From Nostoc flagelliforme FACHB-838 (GTDB lineage Bacteria; Cyanobacteriota; Cyanobacteriia; Cyanobacteriales; Nostocaceae): a stretch of DNA of 50,495 nt. Below, in pieces: positions 1 to 8,565 of the stretch. Location of the stretch: the NCBI RefSeq assembly GCF_014698065.1, contig NZ_JACJSI010000050.1, positions 1 through 50,495 of the forward strand, in the 5' to 3' direction. The position numbers and the translations under genes were made by a program. Positions within the stretch are counted from its first letter, which is position 1, and every line of letters begins with the position of its first letter. The notes below the pieces were generated by a model. That model searched no databases and had not been told where the DNA came from. It saw only the letters and a list, made by a program, of their open reading frames with translations.

Positions 1-190
1 CGCTCTAGTCAACCAACTCCATCCTTACTCCCCAAAGTTCCTACTACTGATTAAGTAATAAATGCTTCCTATACATTATGTGTCTTCCGAGATGATTTAG
101 TCTTAATTTTCATCGATGAGCTTGTGTGTTTAGTCGCTGTAGCTTCTTCAATCATTATATTTTGCTCGATTTCAGCAATAAATTACCCCC

Positions 191-619
191 ATGAACGATT
201 ACGAAATTATCAATACTAGAGACACTCAAGCAAGAACGATTTCCGAATCTTTTCGCGGCTACGTTTTAAATTTAGGTAATACTTTTGAAACCGATTTCTT
301 GCGCTATCAACCGGAATTAAATTTGTTTGATTTTCTCAGTAGTGGTAAACGAGAAGCATTTAACACCGCACTGCAAAAAGCCTTTGAGCAATATATCACT
401 GACAAATCTGCTGCTTGGACATTAACTGCTGAAAAAGATATCAATGCAGCTTTTAAAGAACTTTCTCGCAGTGCTGCACAATATGGTGCCTCTTACAGTC
501 AAGTCACAGATCAAATCACAGAAAAGCTCACCGGACAAAATGTCAAAGTAAATACTAGTACTACACCTGAAGAAGATAACTCTCCCGGCTGGGCAAAATG
601 GGCAATGGGATTGTTATAA
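191..619 (+). pseudogene. dynamin-like protein, stalk region, first half of a broken gene
   Basis: This 142-codon frame encodes a mostly helical, soluble segment without a P-loop. It ends at TAA 617-619. The same frame then stays open without a gap through 1123, so it and the next piece were one reading frame of about 310 codons. The joined product (helical stalk, then a hydrophobic paddle-like segment, then a coiled coil) resembles the C-terminal half of bacterial dynamin-like proteins, and a GTPase gene follows directly. The ATG at 191 has no clear ribosome binding site, and an in-frame stop lies just upstream at 179-181, so the N-terminal GTPase half may already be lost. The dynamin assignment is inferred from architecture and neighbour. 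Alternatively this is a separate partner protein that never had a GTPase domain. Confidence 0.6.
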
Positions 620-682
620 CTGTCTAAGGGAAATCTTGCTGGTTTTGCACTAGCAGGAGCCGGATTTGACTGGAAAAATATC

Positions 683-1123
683 TTGTTAAACTACTTTACT
701 GTAATTGGTATTGGCGGGATAATTACAGCAGTAACAGGTATTTTTCTTGGCCCCATCGGGTTTGCACTGTTAGGTTTAGGAGTCGGATTTTTGCAAGCAG
801 ATCAAGCACGTAAAGAGCTAGTTAAAACAGCGAAGAAGGAGTTAGTTAAACATCTCCCACAAGTCGCACATGAACAATCTCAGGTTGTATACAATGCCGT
901 CAAAGAGTGTTTTGACTCTTACGAAAGAGAAGTGGGTAAGCGGATTAACGATGATATAGTATCTCGGAAATCTGAATTAGATAATTTAGTCAAGCAGAAA
1001 CAAACCCGTGAAATAAACCGTGAGGGTGAGTTCAATCGCTTAAAAAACTTACAGGAAGATGTAATAGCTCAGTTGCAAAAAATCGAGGCAGCGTATAGCA
1101 ATTTATTAGCTTATTATAGTTGA
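683..1123 (+). pseudogene. dynamin-like protein, membrane paddle and coiled coil, second half of the broken gene
   Basis: The frame continues from the preceding piece after the in-frame TAA at 617-619. It contains no ATG and could start only at TTG 683, inside the hydrophobic segment, which argues against a separate gene. A Gly/Ile-rich hydrophobic stretch (residues about 3-38 of this piece) resembles the membrane-inserting paddle of bacterial dynamin-like proteins. It is followed by a Lys/Glu-rich amphipathic helical region and a terminal coiled coil. Codons 620-682 between the two pieces are also in frame and look like normal protein, so a single nonsense change is the simplest explanation. 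A palindromic dispersed repeat separates it from the GTPase gene downstream. Confidence 0.6.
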
Positions 1124-1137
1124 TAAATCTCATTACT

Positions 1138-1240
1138 CTCGTTCCCAGCTAGAAGCTGGGAATACCTACTGGGAGGCGGAGCCTCCCATAACTATAAGAA
1201 TGTGAGGTAATTGCATTACCAGGCGGAGACTGGGAACGAG
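1138..1240. repeat. palindromic dispersed repeat between the two dynamin-like genes
   Basis: The element is bounded by a perfect inverted repeat (CTCGTTCCCAG at 1138-1148 and CTGGGAACGAG at 1230-1240). It has an internal hairpin of the type CTGGGAGGCGGAGCCTCCCA. It ends five bases before the ATG of the GTPase gene, so its terminal GAGG is the only purine-rich sequence in position to act as a ribosome binding site. Similar 'gttcccag' elements are common in Nostoc-type genomes (from memory, not searched). Confidence 0.75.
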
Positions 1241-1245
1241 GAATT

Positions 1246-2724
1246 ATGCAACAACAGTATGAAGGTTATAAAGATTTAGCAGATTCTCTCAAATCTGCAT
1301 CTGCATTACTGAATTTAGAACACAAATCGCAATTGCATCAAGATATAATTACCATCTGCAATCATCTCGTTAATCCTAGCTTTCGGATTGCAGTCTTTGG
1401 CCCCTTTAATCATGGCAAATCTACCTTACTGAATGCCATGTTAGGGAATCGCACCTTACCAATTGATTTAATCCCCACTACAGGCGCAGCGATTACTGTC
1501 AAGTATGGTTCTGATGTGCGAACTCGCATCATGTTGGTAGATGCTACAGAAGTCTATCGTAGTGGCACAGAAGTTTTACAACAATTTGCAATTCTTGATG
1601 GCAATAGGCAGATGCGAAAAGATGTAGCATCTGTAGAAATTTTTTGTCCGCATCCCTTCTTAGAAACAGGTGTAGAATTTTTAGATTTACCGGGAACCAA
1701 TGATAAAGATGAACAAGATAATTTAGTCAGAGAACAACTTTTAGGTGCAGATTTAGTTATACAATTATTAGATGCACGTAAGTTAATGACTTTAGGTGAG
1801 CGGGAAAACTTACGAGATTGGCTATTAGATCGCGGTATTAAAACTGTTATATTTGTTGCTAATTTTCTTAACTTACTCGAACCCGACGAGCAAAAACAAG
1901 TCCAAAATCGCTTGCTGTTTGTTGCAGAGAGCTTTCGAGCCGAATTACCTCCAGGTTTTAGTAATTTATATCGCGTTGATGCTTTACCTGCTTTAAGAGC
2001 TAGATTAAAAGGCGATGTTGCTGCTGCTAATAGTAGCGGGTTAGCGGCTTTTGAAACAGCTTTACAAAATATTGTGGGGATTTTGCAACCAGATCGTGGT
2101 AGTGTGCGTTTGCCAAGAGTGCAAGCGATCGCTTCTCAAATCCAATACTCATTAAAAGCTAAAATTGACCCGATTGCTCTTGAAATAAAATCCTTTGATG
2201 ATAAAGAAAATAGCAAAATTGAAATTAAACGAAAAGCAGCTAACTTAATCTATAAAGGTTTTTCTACTAGCGTGGGAGAGTTACGTGATTGGCTAGCATT
2301 ACCCAATCTACTCACAAAATATCAAGCTGATGCGGCAATTGCATTGGCAGAAAATAACTTTAAAGCTTGGCAAACAAATACTCTTAAAAAAGACCTGAAC
2401 CAATTGCAATTAGCTGTGGTAAAATGGCTTTATCAAGCTTACGAATTTTTCCAAGAAGAACGACCGCAAGATTTAATAATTCCTTTTCCTAGCGAACCAC
2501 AAATTATATTACCATCAAAGCCAAGCAATACTGATGATTTGAGTGAACCAGGTTCTATCGCTGTTGGTGGTGGTATTGGTTGGTTGTTAGGCGGCCCAGT
2601 GGGTGCTGCTGTCGTTGGGAGTATTTCTTATTTGCTAAACAAGAATATTCAAAAACAAGACGATCAATTAGCAAAGGAATCTTATCATCAGGAAGTTGCT
2701 AAACTTTGTATAACTGCAATTTAA
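1246..2724 (+). CDS. dynamin-like GTPase, first part of a GTPase-J-domain gene interrupted by TAA
   Basis: The 492-aa product has a dynamin-type GTPase domain: P-loop GPFNHGKST at about residues 51-59, a G2 threonine in PTTGAA, and G3 motif DLPGTND at about 147-153. A helical middle region follows, then a Gly/Ala-rich hydrophobic hairpin at about 442-470 that could insert into membrane. Bacterial dynamin-like proteins remodel or fuse membranes, often as adjacent pairs, and a partner-like gene lies directly upstream. The frame stops at TAA 2722-2724 but continues open into a J-domain piece ending at 3462, so the ancestral protein was about 738 aa. The shortened product keeps the GTPase and hydrophobic hairpin and could still be made. 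The start at 1246 is the only good ATG; its upstream purines come from the palindromic repeat. Confidence 0.85.
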   Translation: MQQQYEGYKDLADSLKSASALLNLEHKSQLHQDIITICNHLVNPSFRIAVFGPFNHGKSTLLNAMLGNRTLPIDLIPTTGAAITVKYGSDVRTRIMLVDATEVYRSGTEVLQQFAILDGNRQMRKDVASVEIFCPHPFLETGVEFLDLPGTNDKDEQDNLVREQLLGADLVIQLLDARKLMTLGERENLRDWLLDRGIKTVIFVANFLNLLEPDEQKQVQNRLLFVAESFRAELPPGFSNLYRVDALPALRARLKGDVAAANSSGLAAFETALQNIVGILQPDRGSVRLPRVQAIASQIQYSLKAKIDPIALEIKSFDDKENSKIEIKRKAANLIYKGFSTSVGELRDWLALPNLLTKYQADAAIALAENNFKAWQTNTLKKDLNQLQLAVVKWLYQAYEFFQEERPQDLIIPFPSEPQIILPSKPSNTDDLSEPGSIAVGGGIGWLLGGPVGAAVVGSISYLLNKNIQKQDDQLAKESYHQEVAKLCITAI

Positions 2725-2883
2725 GATTATTTATCTGGCTTCAGTAGTCAAGGGTTATCTATTTTAACTGAATATGAACAAAAAGCCGAAAAAATAATTT
2801 GTTTTGAAATTAGTCAAGAACCGCTAGAAATTACTAAAAAACGTGAAAGTTGGCAACAGTTACAAAACGGTTTTAATCAGTTA

Positions 2884-3462
2884 TTGCAAGAGTTAGAGAA
2901 AGTAAAAATATCCTCAAATCATCAACCTTATAAAGAAATACCTAAGTACAGTAATACTAATAAAAAATATTCACCACAGCCAGAGAGAGTTCAAAGTTCT
3001 CCTAAAAAAGATCCTTGTGTTAAGCAACAACAGGAAAATACTGCTAAGAATACTCAGACAAAGGTAAAACCTGTTTCTCCACCGCCAAAAGCTTCTCCTT
3101 CTCCGCGTCCCGAAGAAGTGGAGGCGAAATTTCGTGATTGGGAACTCAATGAAGAAATAGCGCGAATGAAAGCAGAGATGCAATCGCCTGGTTCTCAAAC
3201 TGGCAAACAGCAAAATACAACTCAAAGCAACAAAGCACCTAATCAACCAAAAACCCAGACGCAAAAAGATAAGATTACTCGCGCCTATAGTATTTTAGGA
3301 TTGCAAACAAATGCTTCTCAAGCTGAGGTAAAGCAGGCTTATCGAACTTTAGTAAAAAAATGGCATCCAGATTTGTTTGTGAATCAACCACAACTGCAAA
3401 AACAAGCACAAGAGAAAATGCACTTAGTTAATGAAGCTTACACAACTTTGAGTGATAAATAA
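2884..3462 (+). pseudogene. J-domain tail of the interrupted dynamin-like GTPase gene
   Basis: The piece lies in the same frame as the GTPase, and codons 2725-2883 between them are open and protein-like. No ATG lies between the stop and the J domain; the first usable start is TTG 2884, so independent translation is doubtful. The piece has a Pro/Gln/Lys-rich linker, then a J domain in the last 62 residues with the diagnostic HPD in 'KWHPDLF'. J domains recruit and stimulate Hsp70 (DnaK). Fused to a dynamin-like GTPase, this one would have brought a chaperone to the membrane machine, which is inference. If translated alone it would be a small soluble J protein of up to 192 aa. Confidence 0.65.
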
Positions 3463-3580
3463 ACAACAAGAACCCCTACTTATCAAGGAAGTTGGGGCTC
3501 TTTAGATTTCATCCTAATTTCATTTCTGGCTGCCAAGCTAATAAGTAAATATAGAATTAGGAAACTATGAGGTAAGGCTT

Positions 3581-4276
3581 ATGCAACTGCTATCTTTGAG
3601 GAATGGGTTTTTGGCGTTAACTTTTACTGCGATCGCTTCTGCTGGTGGGTTAATCACAGGATGTACCAATACTGCTTCTCAGAACCAAAGCCAAACCCTA
3701 AAGGAAACCGCCACCAATGCTAATGACAAGCAGATGATGAATCACGGTGGTGGCATGAATCACAGTATGGGAATGGATTTAGGCCCAGCCGATGCTAATT
3801 TTGATTTACGATTTATCGACGCTATGGCACCGCACCATCAAGGGGCTGTGGAAATGGCTAAAGAAGCGGAGCAGAAATCAAAACGTCCTGAAATCAAAAA
3901 GCTAGCAGACAATATTATCAAATCGCAAAACCAAGAAATCACTCAGATGAAGCAGTGGCGACAAGCTTGGTATCCCAAGGCGGGAGATAAACCAATGGCT
4001 TATAACAGTCAAATGGGCCACATGATGGAAATGTCTTCTGATCAAATGAAAACTATGATGATGAGTCAGGATTTAGGTGCAGCTGATGCGGAATTTGATC
4101 TGCGGTTTATCAATGCGATGATTCCTCACCATGAAGGGGCTGTAACTATGGCAAAAGATGTATTGAATAAGTCTAAGCGCCCTGAAACCAAGCAATTAGC
4201 CCAAGAAATTATTAAAGCACAAAATACAGAGATTAAGCAAATGCAGGAGTGGCGAAAAACCTGGTATAACAAGTGA
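3581..4276 (+). CDS. DUF305 lipoprotein with two tandem DUF305 units
   Basis: The 231-aa exported lipoprotein has a signal peptide with lipobox LITGC (Cys28). Two homologous units follow, at about residues 66-132 and 163-231. Each has the pattern F-D-L-R-F-I-x-A-M-x-P-H-H-x-G-A-V-x-M-A-K, with His pairs at 85-86 and 183-184, and ends in an E-I-x-Q-M-x-x-W-R-x-x-W-Y helix. Met/His-rich stretches precede each unit (about 52-65 and 146-162). DUF305 proteins include periplasmic copper binders (CopM in Synechocystis), so metal binding at the cell envelope is likely, but the metal is not shown by sequence. Most family members have a single long unit; the internal duplication is clear here. It is a single gene with no operon partner. 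Confidence 0.88.
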   Translation: MQLLSLRNGFLALTFTAIASAGGLITGCTNTASQNQSQTLKETATNANDKQMMNHGGGMNHSMGMDLGPADANFDLRFIDAMAPHHQGAVEMAKEAEQKSKRPEIKKLADNIIKSQNQEITQMKQWRQAWYPKAGDKPMAYNSQMGHMMEMSSDQMKTMMMSQDLGAADAEFDLRFINAMIPHHEGAVTMAKDVLNKSKRPETKQLAQEIIKAQNTEIKQMQEWRKTWYNK

Positions 4277-4806
4277 TCGTCTTGCCAAAAATCTTTCACT
4301 AATATTCAATATTGAGGCTCAGAACTTCAACATCCGAGAGCCAAGGGTGAACTATGGTCAACTAAGCCACTAAGTTATCTGCAACCCTTTATATACAGTC
4401 TCCTTTACGAAAACAATCAAGAGATATTGCTTATGTAATTCTAAGAGTGCGACAGGAAATTGAGAATACATTATTATTAGCGCTCACAGATATTGAAAAG
4501 GTATCTAATTCTTGTACTAATAGCTTAAATCTTTTTAATTTTTATACTATCTTAAATAATAAATTTAATAACTTTAAATTTATTCACAATCCGTTAGAAT
4601 AATTAAAGACTAAAAATATAAAATTAATAAAAAAATCCTTTCTATAGTCTAATTTGGCTATATTTGCAATGGATTAAATGGTAGAAGATATTTTAATTAG
4701 CTACTCTATCTCAGGAGATATTTTGAGTAAATTCAGCCCAGAGAAAGAGCAATTAAATATATTGAGTCCGTTAAATTGCTATTAATATCGTCAGTCAGGA
4801 ACAATT
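4277..4806. other. gene-free stretch with one dispersed repeat copy
   Basis: This AT-rich stretch holds no convincing gene. Positions 4308-4356 carry an inverted, partial copy of the repeat also seen at 41700-41778 and 44570-44627 (core 'AACATCCGAGAGCC', then 'AGGGTGAACTATGG'). A frame open from 4366 to about 4603 lacks ATG and recognisable motifs; it may be a gene remnant or chance. Confidence 0.6.
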
Positions 4807-5469
4807 ATGGTTAACAATTTAGTAGGCGGCATCATTCCCCCAGAACCACCAATAGAACCACAATCTGATGTTCATGTGCTGAAGTCTCGTCTAGAATGGG
4901 GCGAACCAGCTTTTACAATACTGGATGTGCGCGATCGCAATGCCTTCAACGAAGGTCACATTATGGGATCAATGCCAATGCCAATAAATGAATTGGTAGA
5001 GCGTGCAGTACCTTCTTTGGATAAAAGCCGTGATATTTATGTTTACGGTGCTAACGAAGAAGAAAGCGCCCAAGCTGCACAACAACTGCGTTCTAATGGA
5101 TTTGTGCATGTCTCTCAACTCAAAGGTGGCCTTGCCGCATGGAAGGCGATCGGTGGCCAAACAGAAGGTATTGTTGAATCCAAAACTCCACCAGGTGCAG
5201 ATGAATACAATGTAGTAGATCGACTAAAAGCTCACCAAGAACATCAGCCAAAGGAAGGAACAGGCACTAGCGCGACGGAAGCCATTAAAAAAGGAGCTAG
5301 TAACCTTAAAGAAGGCATTCAAGAAGGAGCCAGTAATCTCAAAGAAGGCATTCAAGAGGGAGCCAGTAATCTCAAAGAAGGTATTCAAGAGGGAGCCAGC
5401 AACCTTAAAGAAGGTGTTAATGAATCTCAAACTCCTAGAAATACTGATGATTCCAATATTGGATCTTAG
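4807..5469 (+). CDS. rhodanese-like protein lacking the active-site Cys, with an 11-residue repeat tail
   Basis: The 220-aa protein has no signal peptide. Residues about 20-118 form a rhodanese domain (ILDVRDRNAF, EGHIMGS, QLKGGLAAW). The loop that normally carries the catalytic Cys after 'VY' reads VYGANEEES, with Gly81 in place of Cys, so sulfurtransferase activity is not expected. Such domains often act as regulatory or binding modules. The C-terminal part contains four tandem 11-residue repeats (GASNLKEGIQE, residues 163-206), predicted as an amphipathic helix like LEA or apolipoprotein 11-mers. The start at 4807 follows CAGGAACAATT, a good ribosome binding site. It stands alone, far from its neighbours. 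A stress-related or membrane-surface role would be a guess. Confidence 0.8.
   Translation: MVNNLVGGIIPPEPPIEPQSDVHVLKSRLEWGEPAFTILDVRDRNAFNEGHIMGSMPMPINELVERAVPSLDKSRDIYVYGANEEESAQAAQQLRSNGFVHVSQLKGGLAAWKAIGGQTEGIVESKTPPGADEYNVVDRLKAHQEHQPKEGTGTSATEAIKKGASNLKEGIQEGASNLKEGIQEGASNLKEGIQEGASNLKEGVNESQTPRNTDDSNIGS
5293..5424 (+). repeat. 33-bp tandem repeat, four units, within the rhodanese-like gene
   Basis: Four consecutive 33-bp units each encode GASNLKEG plus three residues. The middle units differ at only a few third positions, which suggests recent expansion by slippage or recombination. Copy number may vary between strains. Confidence 0.85.
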
Positions 5470-5642
5470 GCAAAAATAATTTACTATCAGAGATTGTAGT
5501 AAGGGCTTTAGTGCTTAGAAAATAAGGAAGAAAGTCCTCACTACAACTTGCTTTGCTATGAATTTCAACTTGACAGATCGCTAGGGTGGATCGAGCAGGA
5601 ATGAAAATTTATTTTCCCTACTCTTTAAGGTTTACTGATTGA

Positions 5643-6272
5643 TCAGTGTTCAAACAAATCTTTAAATTGCAACAAATCTAAGGAAACTATCGTTGGTAAG
5701 AATTCAAAACATTCTTGAGCAATTTGCCAACGTTCTTCGCGTTTGAGCATTTCTATGAGCTTTTGCTGCACACTAATTAAGTAGCGCACATCATTGGCAG
5801 CATAACTTAGTTGAGCTTCAGATAAACTAGCGGCATTACCCCAATCAGAACTTTGAGAACTTTTATCTAGTTCCACTTGCTCTAATTCTTGCACCACATC
5901 TTTGAGTCCGTGGCGATTTGTGTAAGTACGGGCTAATTTACTAGCAATTTTAGTACAAAAAACAGGCTTAACCTGAATCCCTAGATTGGCTCGCAAAGTG
6001 GCAAGGTCAAAGCGAGCAAAGTGAAACACTTTTACGACATTGGTCGCTTCTAAGAGTTTTTTTAAGTTTGGGGCATCAGCTTGTCCTTTAGCTATGCGGA
6101 TTGCAGTCACTTTCCCTTCAAGGTTGCACAACTGGACGAGACACAAGCGATCGCGCAGTGGCAATAATCCCATCGTTTCTGTATCAACTGCGATCGCTGT
6201 AGATGCTAAATACTGGCTTAGGGCTGCGTCACTAAGGTCGCGATCACTCACCTGAAAATCTTGTAATGTCAT
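5643..6272 (-). CDS. ribonuclease D-like 3'-5' exonuclease
   Basis: The product is 209 aa from the chosen start. The DEDDy exonuclease motifs are complete: DTE at 30-32 (Exo I), D89 in FARFDLATL (Exo II), and Y157/D161 in YAANDVRYL (Exo III). It is a single-domain form without the HRDC domains of E. coli RNase D, as is usual for cyanobacterial homologues. The expected role is 3' trimming of structured RNAs such as tRNA precursors in the cytoplasm. The frame extends 11 codons further upstream to 6305, but the ATG at 6272 is preceded by GAAGGATTG, a strong ribosome binding site, and matches the expected N-terminus. The gene is monocistronic, convergent with the rhodanese-like gene. Confidence 0.88.
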   Translation of the reverse strand: MTLQDFQVSDRDLSDAALSQYLASTAIAVDTETMGLLPLRDRLCLVQLCNLEGKVTAIRIAKGQADAPNLKKLLEATNVVKVFHFARFDLATLRANLGIQVKPVFCTKIASKLARTYTNRHGLKDVVQELEQVELDKSSQSSDWGNAASLSEAQLSYAANDVRYLISVQQKLIEMLKREERWQIAQECFEFLPTIVSLDLLQFKDLFEH

Positions 6273-6361
6273 CAATCCTTCAAAAATAATAGCAGTGTCC
6301 ACCAAACAAAAGTATTGTCAGACACTACATTATTATTGTGCAAAATAATCAGAAATTAAAT

Positions 6362-6919
6362 CTACCTAGTACGACTAGTGCGAAAAAAGATTTGTGTCAG
6401 GTAGACTTCGCCTTGATTATTAGTAGCAACGCCAATTCCAGTAAGGTTGTAATTTCCTTTAAGATTCTTTAGATGTCCCGGACTCTTGATCCAACCAGTA
6501 ACAGCTTCCTCCACGGGGTTGCTATATCCGCGATTGAAAGCAACATTTTCCGCGGCACTGTTGTAGCGAATAGGGACAGCTTTGACTCGCCCTTCAAATC
6601 CCTGATGGCTAAATGGAGTTTTACCTTTAGCCATATTTTGACTATGAATTCTTGCCTGTCTAGTCATATTTGCATTTAGGGTCAACTTTGGTAGCCCTTT
6701 AGAAGCCCGATATCGATTAATTTGCTCAAATACTGATTTTTCTAACTCAGTAGTTTTAAAACTAGGAGTCGATATTGCAACCTGACTAGAAAAAAGCGAC
6801 AACAGCTTATTACGGGTGGATGTATTCGTAGAAGTATGATTTGGTATCGGAACAGTCGTTAATCCACTAGCAAGGACAAGCGCACTTAAAGCGATGCCAA
6901 AAGCAGTTTGTCGGAACAT
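6362..6919 (-). CDS. exported CAP (SCP/PR-1) domain protein, copy 1
   Basis: The 185-aa protein has an N-terminal signal peptide (hydrophobic core in residues 6-22). Its CAP domain spans about residues 58-180, with the signature residues of the cleft present (FSHQGF, AAENVA, GWIKSPGHLKNL). Bacterial CAP proteins are secreted or periplasmic; their biochemical activity is mostly unknown. The next gene upstream on the same strand encodes a close paralogue of nearly the same length and layout, so the two arose by tandem duplication. The 303-bp gap between them argues for separate promoters. The C-terminus ends shortly after the last beta strand with a few basic residues. Confidence 0.88.
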   Translation of the reverse strand: MFRQTAFGIALSALVLASGLTTVPIPNHTSTNTSTRNKLLSLFSSQVAISTPSFKTTELEKSVFEQINRYRASKGLPKLTLNANMTRQARIHSQNMAKGKTPFSHQGFEGRVKAVPIRYNSAAENVAFNRGYSNPVEEAVTGWIKSPGHLKNLKGNYNLTGIGVATNNQGEVYLTQIFFRTSRTR

Positions 6920-7222
6920 GGAGAATTGCGTAATGTGTAGAGATATAAGACTTATACTCTACCTCATTGTTCCGAAAATATATACTACAATACTATTAAG
7001 TAATGATGAATTTCGGCAATTTGGCTATATCCTTTACAAAGAACACAAATAATCGTGACTTCAATAGGTCAGCTTCATAAAAATCACGGTTAATTTTGCT
7101 AAAAATTTAGGATTTTCGTGAATTCATAAAAAAATAATTTAGTAGGGGCGCATGGTTATACACCCTACTAATAAGCCACTAATAAGGAATTTGAGAAAAA
7201 AGCCTAAATTTCACTAAACCGA

Positions 7223-7750
7223 TTATCGAAGAAAAATTTGTGTTAAGAAGACTTTGCCTGTACTAGTGGTAGCAACACCAATTCCTGTCTTCTCATAATT
7301 GCCTTTGATATTGGTAAGATGCCCTGGACTCTTGAGCCAGCCTTGAACATCTGTCGTCGCCGGATCAGTATATCCCTGGTTGTAAGCGACATTTTCGGCA
7401 GCTGCATTGTATGGAATACCGATTGCTTTAACACGTTCTGTAAATCCAGTATGTCCAAAGGCAACTGTACCATTAGCCATATTCTTACTGTGAATTCTGG
7501 CTTGAGTATCGATGTCAGAATTGCGAGTTAGCTTTGCTAGCCCTTGGGAAACTCTGTAGTTATTAATTTGCGTGAAAACCGATTGTTCTATAGCAGTACT
7601 GTCGATACTAGATGCTGCAATTTCAACAGTAGTATTTGATAGATGTGAAGATATTGGCGTAAAAGTCGAATTTGTTACAGGAGTAGCGATCGCACCGCTA
7701 CTGAGAACAATGGTGCCTAAAGCAACACCAAAGACTGTTGTTTTTATCAT
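7223..7750 (-). CDS. exported CAP (SCP/PR-1) domain protein, copy 2
   Basis: The 175-aa paralogue of the downstream neighbour has a signal peptide (residues about 1-22) and a CAP domain at about residues 53-175. The expected cleft residues are present (FGHTGF, AAENVAYNQGY, GWLKSPGHLTNI). The two copies share the core 'QINxYRxSxGLxKL' and the GIGVAT strand but differ in the Ser/Thr-rich linker after the signal peptide. The protein is likely secreted across the inner membrane. Nothing nearby suggests a specific partner. Confidence 0.88.
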   Translation of the reverse strand: MIKTTVFGVALGTIVLSSGAIATPVTNSTFTPISSHLSNTTVEIAASSIDSTAIEQSVFTQINNYRVSQGLAKLTRNSDIDTQARIHSKNMANGTVAFGHTGFTERVKAIGIPYNAAAENVAYNQGYTDPATTDVQGWLKSPGHLTNIKGNYEKTGIGVATTSTGKVFLTQIFLR

Positions 7751-8565
7751 CTTATTAACGTAATCTTTTTGACAATCTAACTATACTGATGTCAATGTGA
7801 CAAATTGCTTGTAGGTCTATATATTTCTATTTATGCCGTTTTTTATGCAAAAACTACTAATAAGCTTTTAAATGCTCGATATTACGAAAAAATTCCCCCG
7901 TTGATAAAATATCGCCCTCTCAGTAAGTAGGCGTGAATAAATCAAAGCTTTGTAATAAGCGGTTCAGCCGTTAAAATAAGACTGAAACTGTTTACCAAAA
8001 GGTAGTTTAATTACCTTTACATTGCGTAACATAGTTTTATTTATTCTTGCGCACTTAATTAGAACTAGGATTATTATTTCCAGATAAATGGTATCAATTT
8101 CTTCAATAAAGCCTCTGAATGACTAGCTTTAGTTAAGGGTTTTTACTTACTCACACATCAATATTTAGACAAACTTTTGTAAAAAACTATACTATTATTA
8201 GCGATAAAAAGATAAAGCTTTTGCGTAATTCTACGTGATCTTTTTGGGGGATTTCATGCAGCAAAATGTGAAAAACTACTAAGTCAAATAGACATGGTAG
8301 TGAAAATGAATGTCGAGACGTAGTATTGCTACGTCTCTACAAGAGTTTCAGCTAACAAATAATTAATTTTGGAGATGTCTAATGATTTATCGGCAAAGTT
8401 AGTGTGTTCGGCATTTTGCTGAGGGAAGTATACCCCTTTTACCAAAATTTCGGCTCTTGCATGAGCCTAACGTAGCCAGCATAGATGTAGCTACATCTCT
8501 GACATGGACTTTTGCATTTGGGAAATCATTTATATATTACTTTTTCCCCAATATTTTACGTAGAT
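7751..8565. other. gene-free stretch with short palindromes
   Basis: No credible ORF is seen in 815 bases. The stretch is AT-rich and contains a hairpin-forming element, CGAGACGTAGTATTGCTACGTCTC (8314-8337), related to the palindrome at 22659-22687. A degenerate copy lies near 8475-8500. A small hairpin (AAAGGTA/TACCTTT) lies near 7998-8020. Confidence 0.6.

Noticed and set aside
1..190. End of an upstream gene at the left edge
   Set aside because: Frames 1 and 2 are open to positions 54 and 58, but the pieces are too short to identify, so no feature is called.
617..2724. Genetic-code change with TAA read as an amino acid throughout the genome
   Set aside because: Intact housekeeping genes here end in TAA (for example trpB and the UPF0182 gene), and interrupted genes are all accessory. 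Decay explains the data more simply, though suppression remains testable.
2971..3264. Minus-strand 97-codon frame opposite the J-domain piece
   Set aside because: Arg/Phe-rich translation typical of the reverse of a Lys/Gln/Pro-rich coding strand; shadow frame.
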